Below, piece after piece: positions 23,190-34,746 of a stretch of 64,000 bases of DNA. The notes below the pieces were generated by a model. The model did no database searches, was not told the DNA's origin, and worked only from the letters and a program-made list of their open reading frames with translations. Origin of the DNA: Diogma glabrata (taxonomy: Eukaryota; Arthropoda; Insecta; Diptera; Cylindrotomidae); the NCBI GenBank assembly GCA_963693315.1, contig OY856188.1:1364001-1428000 (forward strand), written 5' to 3'. A program made the position numbers and the translations under genes. How positions within the stretch are numbered: position 1 is the first letter of the stretch; every line of letters begins with the position of its first letter.

Positions 23190-26100
23190 GTAAGTATATA
23201 GATTATTAATTGATTATAAAAATTGTACAAATACAGAATCACATATGTATGTGCAATTATTCTATAAGTTTGCTATGAATAAGTGGTGCAGCAACTATGG
23301 AGAAGTTGTGATAAACTGTTTCATGCGCACGCATCTTGAAAATTTAAAGATATTCTGGTTACAAAAGTTTGGAATTCCCATATTTTCTATAAAATATACA
23401 AATTATAAATGAAATTTCTTTTTACACAAATAAATAAAGTTCGGTTCAGTGCAATCCAATCCAACCCAATCCGCTCATCGAGGGTTCTTTAAATGTAAAG
23501 TTATACGTTTTCGATTGTCCAGTATTTTGTGTGCTTCAAATACTGAAATTGTAAATAATTAGCAATAATAACAGGAAATAGTTAAACAATTATCGGTGAA
23601 TTGATAACATAAACATGAAACACAAAATACTTAAAACAGTTAGTGTGATTAATCTAAAACGTAAACACAAAATTCTATATACATGGATTATTAATTTGTG
23701 TTCAATCCGTAAATCGAAAAAGTATTAACATTTTTTAAAAATAAATTATGATCCCTATCGATCACTTAAATTCTGGGAACAAGAATTATATTTCTTTACT
23801 AAGAGTTTAAGAATCACTTGTGTGTTTTTTATTTTGAATTTTTTTATCTTTTCTTTGTCAAGCTATTTAAGCTATCGATCTTTACGATACAAACCATAGG
23901 TTTAACTGAATGTTCAAAAATTGTCAAAATGTTTATGGATCCTGAACGTATTATAGAAAAAACAAATCCAAATCGATTATTATTAGTTAAGAAAAGTGAG
24001 ATTTTACAGATTTAGATCGTTGGGTGAATTAGTTGAGATCAGCAAAATTCCTTTAAAGTAAAGTAAAATAAAATTGAACCAAAAAAAGCAATTTTCTTTT
24101 GATAGGTGATGTTAACAAAGGTTAAATAACTATGTTAATGGTCTTGATCTGAAAAATATTATACAATTTATTTGTATCGAAATCACAGGAGTGATTCGCT
24201 ACAGCGAATATCATAAAAATAAGAACAAATCAAAATTCAATCTTGCATAATGAAAATCAATAATCATAATCAATAAAATACTACAGATTCATGAATATAA
24301 ATTAAAAATTATAAAAGTTAATGAGTTATTTTGTTGCTGTTCCGGTTTTAATTGTATTATCATATGTTATCAATATTATTATCAAGTTTTTCTTCTTCAA
24401 TTTGATTACGAATATCAACATGAATTCAGCTTTCGATCACTTTTTTCTTATTTTATTTACACCTAAGATTGTATCGAGTAGACTCTTTAAAATGCAAAAA
24501 TAATGATTATACAATTTATACCTTGTCTTGATCGTGATTTAAATTTTATGATCGTGAGCATAAACTATATAATTCGATTTTCTATTGATTTATTGTCGTT
24601 GAGAATTTTCGTGCTACTTGAATTGAGTGAGACAAGGTTGAATGATTAACATATATTAGTATCTCTATATTGAAGATAAATAAGGTGATTGAATTTGAAT
24701 ATGTGGATTGGTGTTGCTGGTAGAATAATGAGTAAGAAGATGTTGAAAACGCTAAGATTTTATGTGGCGTTCGCTACGTCATAGTAACTACATGCGGTTA
24801 GTGAAATTAGCAATCTGGCATTACAATTGATTTAATAAGCTTCATAAATTGATTTAATATACGAATACAGTTCTTATATACAATATACGTATAAGAACTC
24901 ACCTTGAACTTTTGATACCATCGATACATTTTAATTTTTTTTCTTGAAATCAAAAGCTGACCTCTATCTAATTTTATTACAATATTTTGTTTTCACCGGT
25001 CGTTAAAACGTTCGAAAAACAAGCTATTTTTTACTATTAAGCCTCTTAATCACTTGGCTGGCGGATATTGTTCATTTACGAACTTAACCAAGATACAAAA
25101 GAAACACAAATTTTCTGAATTTTTTTGATCTCGTATTAAGGTTACGATTGAGAATGCCGTCCTTCGTTTTCGTTATACCTCAATTCCTATATATTTTATT
25201 TTATTATATTTCATTATACCTCATAAATATATATCTGTTTATCATATATAGTTATTTTTCATAAAAATTTTTTCAAAATTCCGAGATGACGCACATTGTA
25301 ATAGGTTATTTTGGAAACTTTTTGATTCAGCTTTACAAAAAACAGTTAATCAGCCAAAAGAATGTAAAATTCGCGCATCAAGTGCTTTTAACTATCATTG
25401 TAACTACAACAAATTTAATTCTAACAAACTGCTCAAATCATTCTATACACTTGTTTATATAATTGAAAACCTTGCAGCAAAAGAAATCCAAATTTTTTAA
25501 CATGCAAAGTTTCATGCATCAAACGAAAGAACTTATCATTGTTCATATATTTTAGGTGAATAAAGAGCAACGACTAAAATTTGGATCTGCCTACTTTTGT
25601 TGCAAGGTCCTCAATTTATTAATGGTATTTTGTTTTCCAAACATCTAGCGGTATTTTATGCATAGTGTCAAAGTAAAATACAGATAATATCCGTTGTTCT
25701 TTTTTCATATTAAAGTTTTGTTGATCACAATAGCTATAGCTTTGTATAACTATTTTAAAACTTTAAATGATATGGTAAAAATAGTTTCTTTAAAAATGAT
25801 ACATTAATTTTTTATTAAAGCTATAAACATCTCAATTTACTATATTTACTATATTTCATATACATATCTCTTTTGTTAAACAAACTTTTTTGAATTTCAC
25901 TGTGAAAATTTACTGAGAAAACCCTTTTTCCGGCAACCATAAAAAATAAACATGATTAAATTTTCATATAAATTGATTAATGCTTATTTGAATAATCGTT
26001 TAACATGTCTTGCTAAATATAAATTCAACCTCATCTCATTTCTTTTCTCATCCCCATTCATGGCATCTTCACTGTCGATAATGTATATGGATTTGTGATT

Positions 26101-26849
26101 TTTACGAGGAAAAAAAATAAAATAAAATTTTCTTTTTGTAACGGTGATTGGAATCACAATTTTCTCATTTTCTCTTTTATCCTACACTTTGTTGTTGTTG
26201 TAGAAAAAATCAAATTATTAAATTTTTCAAAAGAGATAGAGAAACAATTAATAATTCTTGAGATCAATTTGAGATAGGTTAGTTAGTTTGAAAATATAAA
26301 TTTTACAGTTTTTTTCATCACAATAATCAAACCTAAAAGAAACGTCCCTTCCAAAAAAAAAATTAATTTGTTGGTCAGAAGTCAGAACTCACAACAGAGA
26401 AACCTGAAAAAGAAAATCAAACCACAATATGTTCAAATTACAATATCCAACAAGCAAACATTAAACATAAATTTTTGTTATTTTTTGTTTCTTTTGCTTT
26501 CTATTTTGCAAATTGCAGTTTTATCTCCTTATATGTATAATGTAATCAATGCAAAAAATATTAAACTTACATTCATAAATACACAAAGAAAGAAAAAGAT
26601 ACTTAGATATTATGTACTACGTATTCGTCGTATACATACATGTTGAAGAACAAAGTTATGAAATGGAGAAAACAGAGAAATTTGTTTTCTATGCCAAACA
26701 AAACATTTTCATTAGAATCGAAGTTCTTTTGTTTATTCGTCTCCTGCCTTTGTTTTGAAAATATATAGCAAAAAACAAATTAAAAATAATTTATCAAAAA
26801 GACGGTTATATATATTTTGTCATGTTTCTGTCGGCGTTAGAGTTCTGGG
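23190..26849. other. AT-rich non-coding stretch
   Basis: About 3.7 kb in which I see no gene, transposon end or tandem array. Short frames at 23818-24015, 24321-24503, 26095-26277 and 26368-26646 are A/T-driven with Phe, Ile, Lys and Asn runs and no domains. If the exon pair above is real this would be intron. Confidence 0.5.
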
Positions 26850-27640
26850 GTTAACTATCCAGTATTCTTATTCTAATAAGTAAGCTTTGCTCATCGAAAT
26901 TAACCAACTCAACTTATTGACATTAGCAAACTTAGCTGGTTGATAATAGCTTTGCTGTTCTGATTTAGAAAGATAAGAATTATCCAGTGGCAGCTGTATA
27001 TGTACTAGATTTGCTTTGGTTCTTTGTATAAACGAACCAGCGTTACTGCTTGGCATGAGTCGGCGTTGCTACTCAGTATAAATCAGTTTTGCATTCAGTT
27101 TGAACCAATTTACTATTCGAGATGATTTTGCTTTGCTGATCGGCTTATGTCAGGCTTGTTGGTCGATGTGGGGAAGCTGTGATGGTCGCATCGGTCAGAA
27201 TTGCAAACAAACAGGTTTTCTCGACATAAGGTAGCTTTTTTGGTCTCGTTATACTGATCATTATTAATTAGATTTGATAATTGTCTAAAACCACCTTTTT
27301 AGGAAAAGCATAAATTTGCTCAGTTGAGTTTTGAACTTCGCTACTTAACATTAAACAGTTTTTCTGCTCAATATAACCCAGTGTTGTTACTTAGCTTGTT
27401 CCAACATTACTTTTCAACATACGCCAGCGTTTAAACTCAGAAATCAATATCCATCAGACTAGAAAGATAGCATGAGCCATTTTTAGTGCGTATCATGAGC
27501 CATGTTTGCTTGTAATAAGGAAGAATTTTGCTGCCCGACTAGCATTTTGTCCCGACTAGCAGATACGGTTTATTATGACCCGGGCAGGATCAGAGTGTAT
27601 TAGGGCAAACCCTAATAAGGTCATTTACATCTGACCTCTT
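26850..27640. other. Degenerate element related to RepB
   Basis: The stretch is less AT-biased than its flanks. It is littered with short recurring words (TTTGCT, TAAACCAG-like, CAGTATAA). Its right side carries RepB-type ends CCCGACTAGCA (twice, about 27536-27565) and CCCGGGCAG, then ATTAGGGCAAACCCTAATAA. The left boundary near 26850 (GGTTAACTATCCAGTA) is a guess. No ORF is supported. Confidence 0.4.
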
Positions 27641-28386
27641 TTATAAATCATCTACTATAGAGTATGTCCTATTTGTCTTGATCTGAGCCCTATTTCATTT
27701 GATTAAATTTCACTTCGTTCAAATGCACTTGAGTTAGATCCATTTTTGTTATTTATTATTTGTTAAATTTCACTTACTTATAATTAGTATAGTTCAGTTT
27801 AGTTCTCCTTTAAACCTAAAACCGTGTAAGTTACCAAAGTGCTAGAACTTTCAATTTATACCTATCATAGTGGATTTTGCTACTAGACTTTGTGTATTAG
27901 TTATCTTATCTTGAGTGTTATAACAATAAATAAAACAAATCAGTGTATAACATTATCGATGTTACATGGGTGCTGTGGCAATGACAGACGACATCAATAT
28001 GTTGCCTGATGATTTCCAACACATGTCTCATAAAAATAAATAGCCCAGAGGCTAGTGCCAGTTCCTAAGAAGTATACTTGCCGGATTACAATATCCCAAC
28101 ATCTAATGTGTTTAAGTCCTTAAGAAATCTAAGTATACAAACCTAGATAATGCAAAAAATTAAAATTTCTCCAATTATCGTCGACTCTAAGTTCGTACAT
28201 GCTCAATCACTCCTTCACCAACAGGCAACCTTTATCGGTGTTAACAACGAATACTTCTTTGTGACTGCGAACATTATGTGGCTAAAGAATGCGGCAAGTC
28301 TGTTACAACCATTTACCATTTTGCCCATTTTTTAATGATGACTTACATTTAATCGATGATTTCTCATAACTCTTTTATATAGGTTA

Positions 28387-28453
28387 GTTTTAAAATAAAT
28401 TTTAGGGTTGAGATATAACCCTCTATATCTCAACCCTAAAACTTATTTTAAAC
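28387..28453. other. Long stable hairpin, ~30-bp stem
   Basis: The arm at 28387-28417 contains TTTTAGGGTTGAGATATA. It pairs with TATATCTCAACCCTAAAA in the arm at 28424-28453 across a 6-nt loop, with one mismatch and one bulge. No target duplication or neighbouring gene explains it. It could be a minimal fold-back element or a small-RNA-like hairpin. The surrounding 27641-29181 is otherwise featureless. Confidence 0.8.
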
Positions 28454-29181
28454 TTCATACCTAACTAAAACTTTATTGTGCAATTAAATCAAATATTCAA
28501 ATAATAACAAAAAATCGATATTGATCAAATCAAAAATGATAAGAAAATAATATAGTATATATGTTTGGACAACATCACCCTTTTTTATTTTCGATTCGAC
28601 ATAATATTTCCATCCCCAAATAAATAATAAATGAAAACGCGTTAAAACTTAAGCTAATTATTGTAATGCAATTCACCCCTCTATTTATATGCAATTATTT
28701 ACAATACATAAAATACATAATAAACAACAAATATTAACATAACCATTTAATAGCAAAAAAAGAAAAATGGAAAATTTAATGGTCAAATAGATTTTCTACA
28801 CGAACAACAACAATTTATCCCCGTCTCAATTTTATTCTACAAACAAACATATATTTCTGATATATTTACAATACTAATACAATTTCAAGTATCCTAAAAT
28901 TATAATATAAAATTCTTTTGAAAATTAAAGTACTTTCATCCATTTGTGAATTAAAATATATATAACTGTAGATATAGGAGTGTAAATTCACCCTTACTTT
29001 TTCATAATTTATGATGTAATTTCCTTTTTATCATCTCCTAATGTCATCCTATTTTATTATAAATTTATCATTATCATTCATCTTAATATTTTTTTTTCTT
29101 TAAATTTTTTATTCTCACTTGTTTTTTGTTCTCACTTGTTATATTCAAATAAAAAAGTGTAAGAAGATGCTATTTTAGTTT

Positions 29182-29517
29182 TTAGAATACTTTAAAGAAA
29201 ACTAAAATATATATAGAGAAAACAAAAAAAATAAAACAACGTTTGATAGCTGACGAACTGCGATAACCAAGAAAAGGTGACCATTCGAAGATTTGTAGGC
29301 AAAGGGCGGCTCTCTTAAAAGATTTAGTCTGATGTGCACATATAATTTCCGTTTCCTCAAAGTGATGAACCTCGTTTTGAATTTCCCTTTGTGGTAACAG
29401 TATTACCATGTTCTTGACCAAATTAAGTTTAAGTCTCACTAATTTCACAAAATGTGGGAAGTGGAAAGCCCACTGTCTTCTAGCTATAAGGACGGTTACA
29501 TCGGGAATGTTTTTCAT
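29182..29517 (-). CDS. Unidentified ORF, ~111 codons
   Basis: From the first ATG (29515-29517) the minus strand is open for about 111 codons, and upstream for another 22 without ATG. Base composition is more balanced than the AT-rich flanks. The predicted protein is basic in the middle (RLKLNLVKN, KSFKRA), has a HHFEETEI patch and ends in a hydrophobic tail. I recognise no family. It might be a decayed transposon ORF, a single exon or a chance frame. No splice sites or promoter could be placed. Confidence 0.2.
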   Translation of the reverse strand: MKNIPDVTVLIARRQWAFHFPHFVKLVRLKLNLVKNMVILLPQREIQNEVHHFEETEIICAHQTKSFKRAALCLQIFEWSPFLGYRSSSAIKRCFIFFVFSIYILVFFKVF

Positions 29518-29621
29518 ATTGTAATTAATTTTTGTATAGTAATCAAGTTGAATGAAATAATTAATTGCACATTGTAAATTCAAAAGAACACGTCATAATG
29601 AAGAAGCAATGGATGACTCAC

Positions 29622-29960
29622 CCCGTCATAGTTGAAGGTCTCCTATTTCATTTAATGATTACCACATATTTTATATACTTCATGAGGCGCCTGTCCTTGA
29701 CGAGTCCGGAAACTTTTGTTCTGCCATTTTCCTTGATTCGACCGCTTTTTCGTTCGGCAAGCTCCGAAAAATGCCGATTGCTCGGGATCTTGTAAATTTG
29801 CTTTCACAATTTTTTTTTAACTATATGGGGTGCCAATTTGTTTTAGAACACGAGGGTAACCTTGTCCGACAAAAATTTGTCTGCATTGTCGAGTATACGA
29901 CAACCCAAACATGCCAAAATGTCAATTGTCAGACTCGATAATAGCAGATAATCCAATAAG
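29622..29960. mobile_element. Fold-back family F copy 2, truncated
   Basis: It contains ATGATTACCACATATTTTAT, GAGGCGCCTGTCCTTGACGA, TCTGCCATTTTCCTTG, CGCTTTTTCGTTCGGCAAGC and GAGGGTAACCTTGTCCGACA in the same order as the left arm of 54427-54926. It then has the centre CAAACATGCCAAAATGTCAA and only the first 30 bases of the returning arm. One arm is essentially missing. Confidence 0.75.
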
Positions 29961-30594
29961 CAAACAAAATTGGTCAATAAAGTTTTTTCAATTTTTTCTT
30001 TTGAGAATGAATAACTAAACAATAAATTCACTATCACATAATAAAATATGACATACAGGTTAATATTTCAAGATAGGACAGAGAAAATAAAAATAAAGTA
30101 AGAGGTAAAAAGCAAATTTTTTTAAAAAATTTTCGGGAAAAAAACTAAAATTGGGTTATCAATAATAACCTAGTGGCATATTATTTAATCATGTAATGCA
30201 CGCAATAGCGTGGTCGAAACGGTTGTTTCGTGTTCGTCTGGAACAGTAAATAGTGTTTGATAATGTTAACAGTATTTAGAATGTGAGGCCTTTGAATTTC
30301 AAGCCTTCAATTATTTCTTTGCTGGAGCAAGAGAAATGTAGCCTTCTCTCTTTCATAACCCTATAATTAATCGACTATTTTTATTTTCATAGGTGAACCA
30401 TTGATATTTGTTAAGTTAAGTCTCATCTCATTGTAATGTTAAGTCTCATTGTTTAGTTTTAACACGCATTATAGTTTGTCGTGTTGATTTTTCAGACATT
30501 ATAATTTAGGTCGGTGACTTTATATTGTTTAAAGTAGTAACCTTTATATTCTTTATTAGTGGTTTGTTGCACACTTAAATGCACAACATTTTTA

Positions 30595-31090
30595 CAGGTG
30601 CAACGATTTACTCTGAACGGTCCCTCATACGGAGGTGTAAGTGCAAGTCGAACCTTGTCAACTCAAAAATAAAGACTTGATTACAAACTTCTAAGTCTTA
30701 AGGAATAAATATTTGTGTGGTTGATTTACGTGTATCAATCGAAATTTAATTGCGTATATATTGGTGCGAAACACTATAAGAGCGTATTGTGCTTTATATG
30801 GAAGGAATTGCTTCGAAATTCGCCATGTATCTTGCGGCACTGATCATATTACTACCATGTCATCAAATGACTGATGGTAGGCTGTTGTTCAAATGCGGAT
30901 TGATTTATAGTATTTTGGTGAGCTCTAAGAAGTGGCTATAGTGGCTAATTGGCTTCCTTGGTCGGTAATAATATCTCACAGAACTCCAATCCGCGAAACG
31001 TATTGCTCTAAAACTGTTTTTGCTACAGTGGCAGCGGTTATATCAGCTATTTGGTATTCACTACAACACCAAAGAAATGTTGCCGAACTG
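30595..31090 (-). pseudogene. Decayed Ty3/gypsy integrase remnant
   Basis: Minus-strand conceptual translation recovers pieces of a Ty3/gypsy integrase in the correct order but broken by stops and frame changes. ADITAATVAKTVLEQYVSRI is followed by IITDQGSQ (second catalytic Asp) at about 31055-30950. TTAYHQSFDDMV, corresponding to the HPQSNGMVER region, lies near 30870. A C-terminal LTPPYEGPFRV lies at about 30640-30600, matching the PPY.GP.RV motif after the core. The catalytic Glu region is altered. No LTRs or upstream RT were found, so this is a fragment. It belongs to a different Ty3/gypsy lineage from the young element at 39.5 kb, whose motifs differ. Confidence 0.7.
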
Positions 31091-31938
31091 TCAATCTACT
31101 ATAAATACAATTTTTATGATTCGTCCTTTAGAGAAATCCAAAACATTTTTCCATCGTGTCTGCATATACTACCAACTGATCACCACAACTAATATTTAGC
31201 GTGATTCCACTTATATGTCAAATCGTTTTTTTGTTTGTTTGTTTTCCTCTTTTTGTCTCTCTGAGAACTTGTTATGTCTTCTTAAAAACGTGCGTAACTT
31301 TTTCATTTGATTCAAAATTGTACAATTATTGGGATTTTTTAAAAAATCTATAAAACCCTACCACAAAAAAATAATAGTTTCTCCCTCCTTGCGTCTGTGT
31401 AAAAAGAAATGAAAAAACTGACATTTTGGGTTTTCTTAAAACCAAACAAATAATTTATCAATGAAAAATAAATTTGTCCATAATGAAAAAAGTTTGACGG
31501 CAAGTTTTCATAATATACTTTGATTATATTTACATGACTTAAATATGTGTTCGTGTTGTTAGAAAATATTGCTTGTCCTTCATAAAATATTTGAGTTAAA
31601 TAATTACTGGATATAACACAATAAATTTAAATTACTCTCGTAATTATTTTCATTCATTTTATGAAAATTAGCATAATTATTATTTCAATAGAGTAACCAA
31701 ATTGTGAAACTCATTGCCTCTCTCAGTTTTACCTGACGAATTCATCCCTAAGATATTTAAAGCAAATGTCCATCCCCATTTAAAAGAACTAACCTATATC
31801 TATTTCGATATCCTCATTCCTTCCTTTTCCCTTCACCCATTCCTAATTTTTTCCTAGTTGACATGGTATCTTTCGATATTCAAAGAGTCTAAATAATGAA
31901 TATTTCATATATAGTTTGCTAAACATGTCCAACTATAA

Positions 31939-32702
31939 CACCGGAACACAAAAAAAAAACAAAGTGGTCTGTACTTTGGGCGCCACTTATCTACGGGTGT
32001 GTTTTTCGATCTGCGGAATACTAATTTCAAGTCAGTTTTAGCCGTCCACCCTCCAATTTCGAATTGCGAAAAACCGTGAAAAATAGCGAAAATTGGATGT
32101 TTTGGTAAAAAAAAATATGGGGATCTAAGAGAAGCTCAATTTTCATGTATTTTGATCTCGTGAATACTAATTTTAAGTGTGCTTAGGTTAAGCTGTTACG
32201 CCTAAGCTGTTTTAAATCCGAGAAAATTGTAAAAAAAACCCTTAAAAATGGCAAAAATCGCAAAAAATTTTAATTATTTTGATAAAAAAAATCTTGTAGT
32301 CTTGGATCGAGGAGAATTTTCTTGTAATTCGATCTCCGTAATCTGAATCTGCAATATATTTGGTACAGATTCCTCTCAAACATTCAAAAAATCGCAAAAA
32401 CCGATAAAATACCAAATATTTGTTACTGATAAAATTTTAAAAAAATCTTGCAAGCTCTATTTTAATACGTTTTTTGTATTCACGAGATCAAAATACATGA
32501 AAATTGAGCTTGTCTTAGATCCCCATATTTTTTTTTACCAAAACATCCAATTTTCGCTATTTTTGTACGGTTTTTCGCAATTCGAAATTAGAGGGTGGAT
32601 GGCTAAACTGACTTGAAAGTCGTATTTCGCAGGTCGAAAAACATGCCCGTAGATAGGTGGCGCCCAAAGTACAGACCACTTTGTTTTTTTTGTGTGCCGG
32701 TG
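31939..32702. mobile_element. 764-bp palindromic DNA element with TAA duplication
   Basis: Ends CACCGGAACACAAAAA and TTTTTTGTGTGCCGGTG. The arms (about 31939-32165 and 32478-32702) are complementary over roughly 225 bp, including CAAAGTGGTCTGTACTTTGG and GGGATCTAAGAGAAGCTCAA. TAA flanks both ends, and a paralogous unoccupied site at 57916-57980 shows a single TAATTAATAAA. A 3-bp TAA target fits PIF/Harbinger-type elements, but the terminal sequence alone does not prove the superfamily. The 74- and 69-codon frames over the right arm are shadows. Confidence 0.85.
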
Positions 32703-33580
32703 TAATTAATAAAAAAAGTGTCTCAGGCCGGCAGGTAAACCTGTCAACGATTGGTATGAAGTATAAGAAAAAATCTGTCACTATACAACCTCTTTTGTAC
32801 CAACCGAATGAGCTTTATCACAATAATCTTGAAACCGTCTTTAAAAACATATTGATGAAGACATAACAACTGAATGGGATGTCATCGCGCGAAGATTCGA
32901 TTAGCACAAAACGAACGAATTTTGAAAAAGAGCTCTTGAAATGAAGCTTGAACGCTAAATGGAATGCTTTTCTTATAAGTTTTCTGACTGTATCTAACTT
33001 TAACCACTTCCATCAGCAAATATAAATTGAAAAAAATACATGATTGAATTTACTATGCTATATGTGTGATATGTTATCTGTCCTCTTTTGAAGGTTCCAC
33101 AACAAAACGTTGGTATAATATGTATATGACTAAGACTAATTTCGACCATTTGGTCTTTTGAGATGTTTCGACTCCACGATAGACCTCCATATGTGAAGGT
33201 CTATCGACATCGTACTAATTGTGATTGTTTATTGTGCAAACAGATTTTTTTAGTAATTGTCATTAAAATATTGACTGTATTAGCTGCGCCACGTGTTAAA
33301 ACCACTACGTTAAAGAAGTGCAATGTATCCTACTCTAGTTTTAAAAAATTATCAAGCATATTAAAAGAACATATATCAAAAACCAGTGGCAAGTAACAGT
33401 GCCAAGCATATTGTCACTTTCAATGAATAATGTGACTGTTGAATGATTTGAAGATTTTTTTTTTGCGCAGAACTAATTGTTAGTGAAAATGTCCCAGATT
33501 CCCAAAAGTAACTATTTTGGCAGTTACATTGCAAGTTATATATTTTTCATTTGAAATTCTGTGGATATTGGGGAAAGCAA
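32703..33580. other. Unassigned stretch, weak ORFs only
   Basis: Frames at 32657-32866 and 33163-33396 have no recognisable domain, although the second contains a CDCLLC motif. The first 70 bp belong to the repeat that is also present at 57916. Nothing else can be supported. Confidence 0.4.
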
Positions 33581-34746
33581 CCCGAGCAGACATTTTTCAC
33601 GACTCAAATTGGGTCCAGATCAGGTTTGCCCTAGTCCGGATCAGGCATTGGTAGGGCAGTCTGATTGGGCCCCGATCATGAGTGTAACGTTTTTTTCCTA
33701 TCAGGTCCTGATTGGAATTGCTGGATCAAACTCTTGTGTAATAGGGTTTAGAATATGTGTCACAACAACACATAAATACCTTTTAAGATCTAGGTCTAGA
33801 CCTGGATCCCACAACAACTGGCGTTCTAAGGTGTAGATTAACGCTTTTTTTAAACATCTGTGGGTTGAAGCCACCTGAGACTAAGTGTTCCGGCAAACTT
33901 TTCCATTTGTACGCAGTTCGGACAAAGAAGTCTCTCTGCGATCTGCCAGTATGACAGCGCGGGATCTTTACCGTTTCACCGGTTGCGGCAGCCGATTGCC
34001 GAGTGGAACGGGGGTAAGAATAAGTTTGAGGCATGATGCCGCTGATTTCATCTGAGCACTGCTGATGACGATATTTGTAAAAAACAATGAGTCAGCAACA
34101 GTGCGACGATGTTGTAGGGAATCAAGTTTTGATGTCAAAGTTCGATCACCCACAATTCGTATAGCCCGCTTTTGAACAGAGTCCAAGAGGGCCAAGATGG
34201 AAACAGAGGCAGCACCCCAAACTTGACAGCAGTACTCCATACAGGGACGAATATAGGACTTATAAACATGGAGCAAATGGTATGGAGTGAAAAATTTTTT
34301 GCATCTATTTAGGAGGCCGAGTTTTTTAGACATAAATTAATACATAAATTAAATTAAATTAATACATAAATTAAAACAAAATAAGAAAATTACAATGGAA
34401 AAAATTAAAACGCATACACCTTAATCACTATTATTACAGTCTTTCAACCGCGAAATTATAACTAAAACATACATGAAACGATATTAACTATATATTTCTA
34501 AAATGGGTAGTACTCTAGTGAAGCTTAAAAAAATGAAATTTCGGCTAGGGTTCAAATGCGAAAAATCAAATCAGGGCCTGATATATTCAAATAAGGTTAA
34601 CCCTAAAAGGGTATTGTATTTGTAAATCAGGCCCGAACAAGCCCACATCAGATTGCCCTAATAAGGCTTGCTCTTTCCGGACTGACCAGTACCTGATGAC
34701 ACAGCTTGACTGTATTCAGGTTTTCCCTAACTAATTTCTGCTCGGG
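33581..34746 (+). mobile_element. RepB element D, interrupted by a LINE
   Basis: Left end CCCGAGCAGACATTTTTCAC and right end CTAATTTCTGCTCGGG. The left subterminal words (CCGGATCAGGCATTGG, CTGATTGGGCCCCGATC) and the core (AATCACTATTATTACAGTCT, GCGAAATTATAACTAAAACA) agree with RepB C. The LINE at 33735-34335 sits where other copies have GATCAGACCCTGATATATAT. No target duplication longer than two bases could be identified at the outer ends. Confidence 0.75.
33735..34335 (-). pseudogene. 5'-truncated LINE: RT C-terminal region
   Basis: Two overlapping minus-strand frames (34333-33968, then 34034-33783) cover the end of a jockey/CR1-like ORF2. They begin in SKKLGLL, then YHLLHVYKSYIRPCMEYCCQ, a hallmark after the RT palm/thumb, then QKRAIRIVGD, SLQHRRTVADS and TAYKWKSLPEHL. 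A frame change near 34000-34030 splits the protein. The 3' end is ATGTGTTGTTGTGACACATA and then CTAAACCCTATTACACAA without a long poly(A). Endonuclease and most of the RT are absent. It is inactive. Confidence 0.8.

Noticed and set aside
26368..26646. 92-codon + strand frame
   Set aside because: Non-ATG start, Lys/Asn/Phe-rich, no domain.
33783..33836. RSRPGS-type end of a + strand frame across the LINE junction
   Set aside because: A chance fusion of RepB D and antisense LINE sequence.
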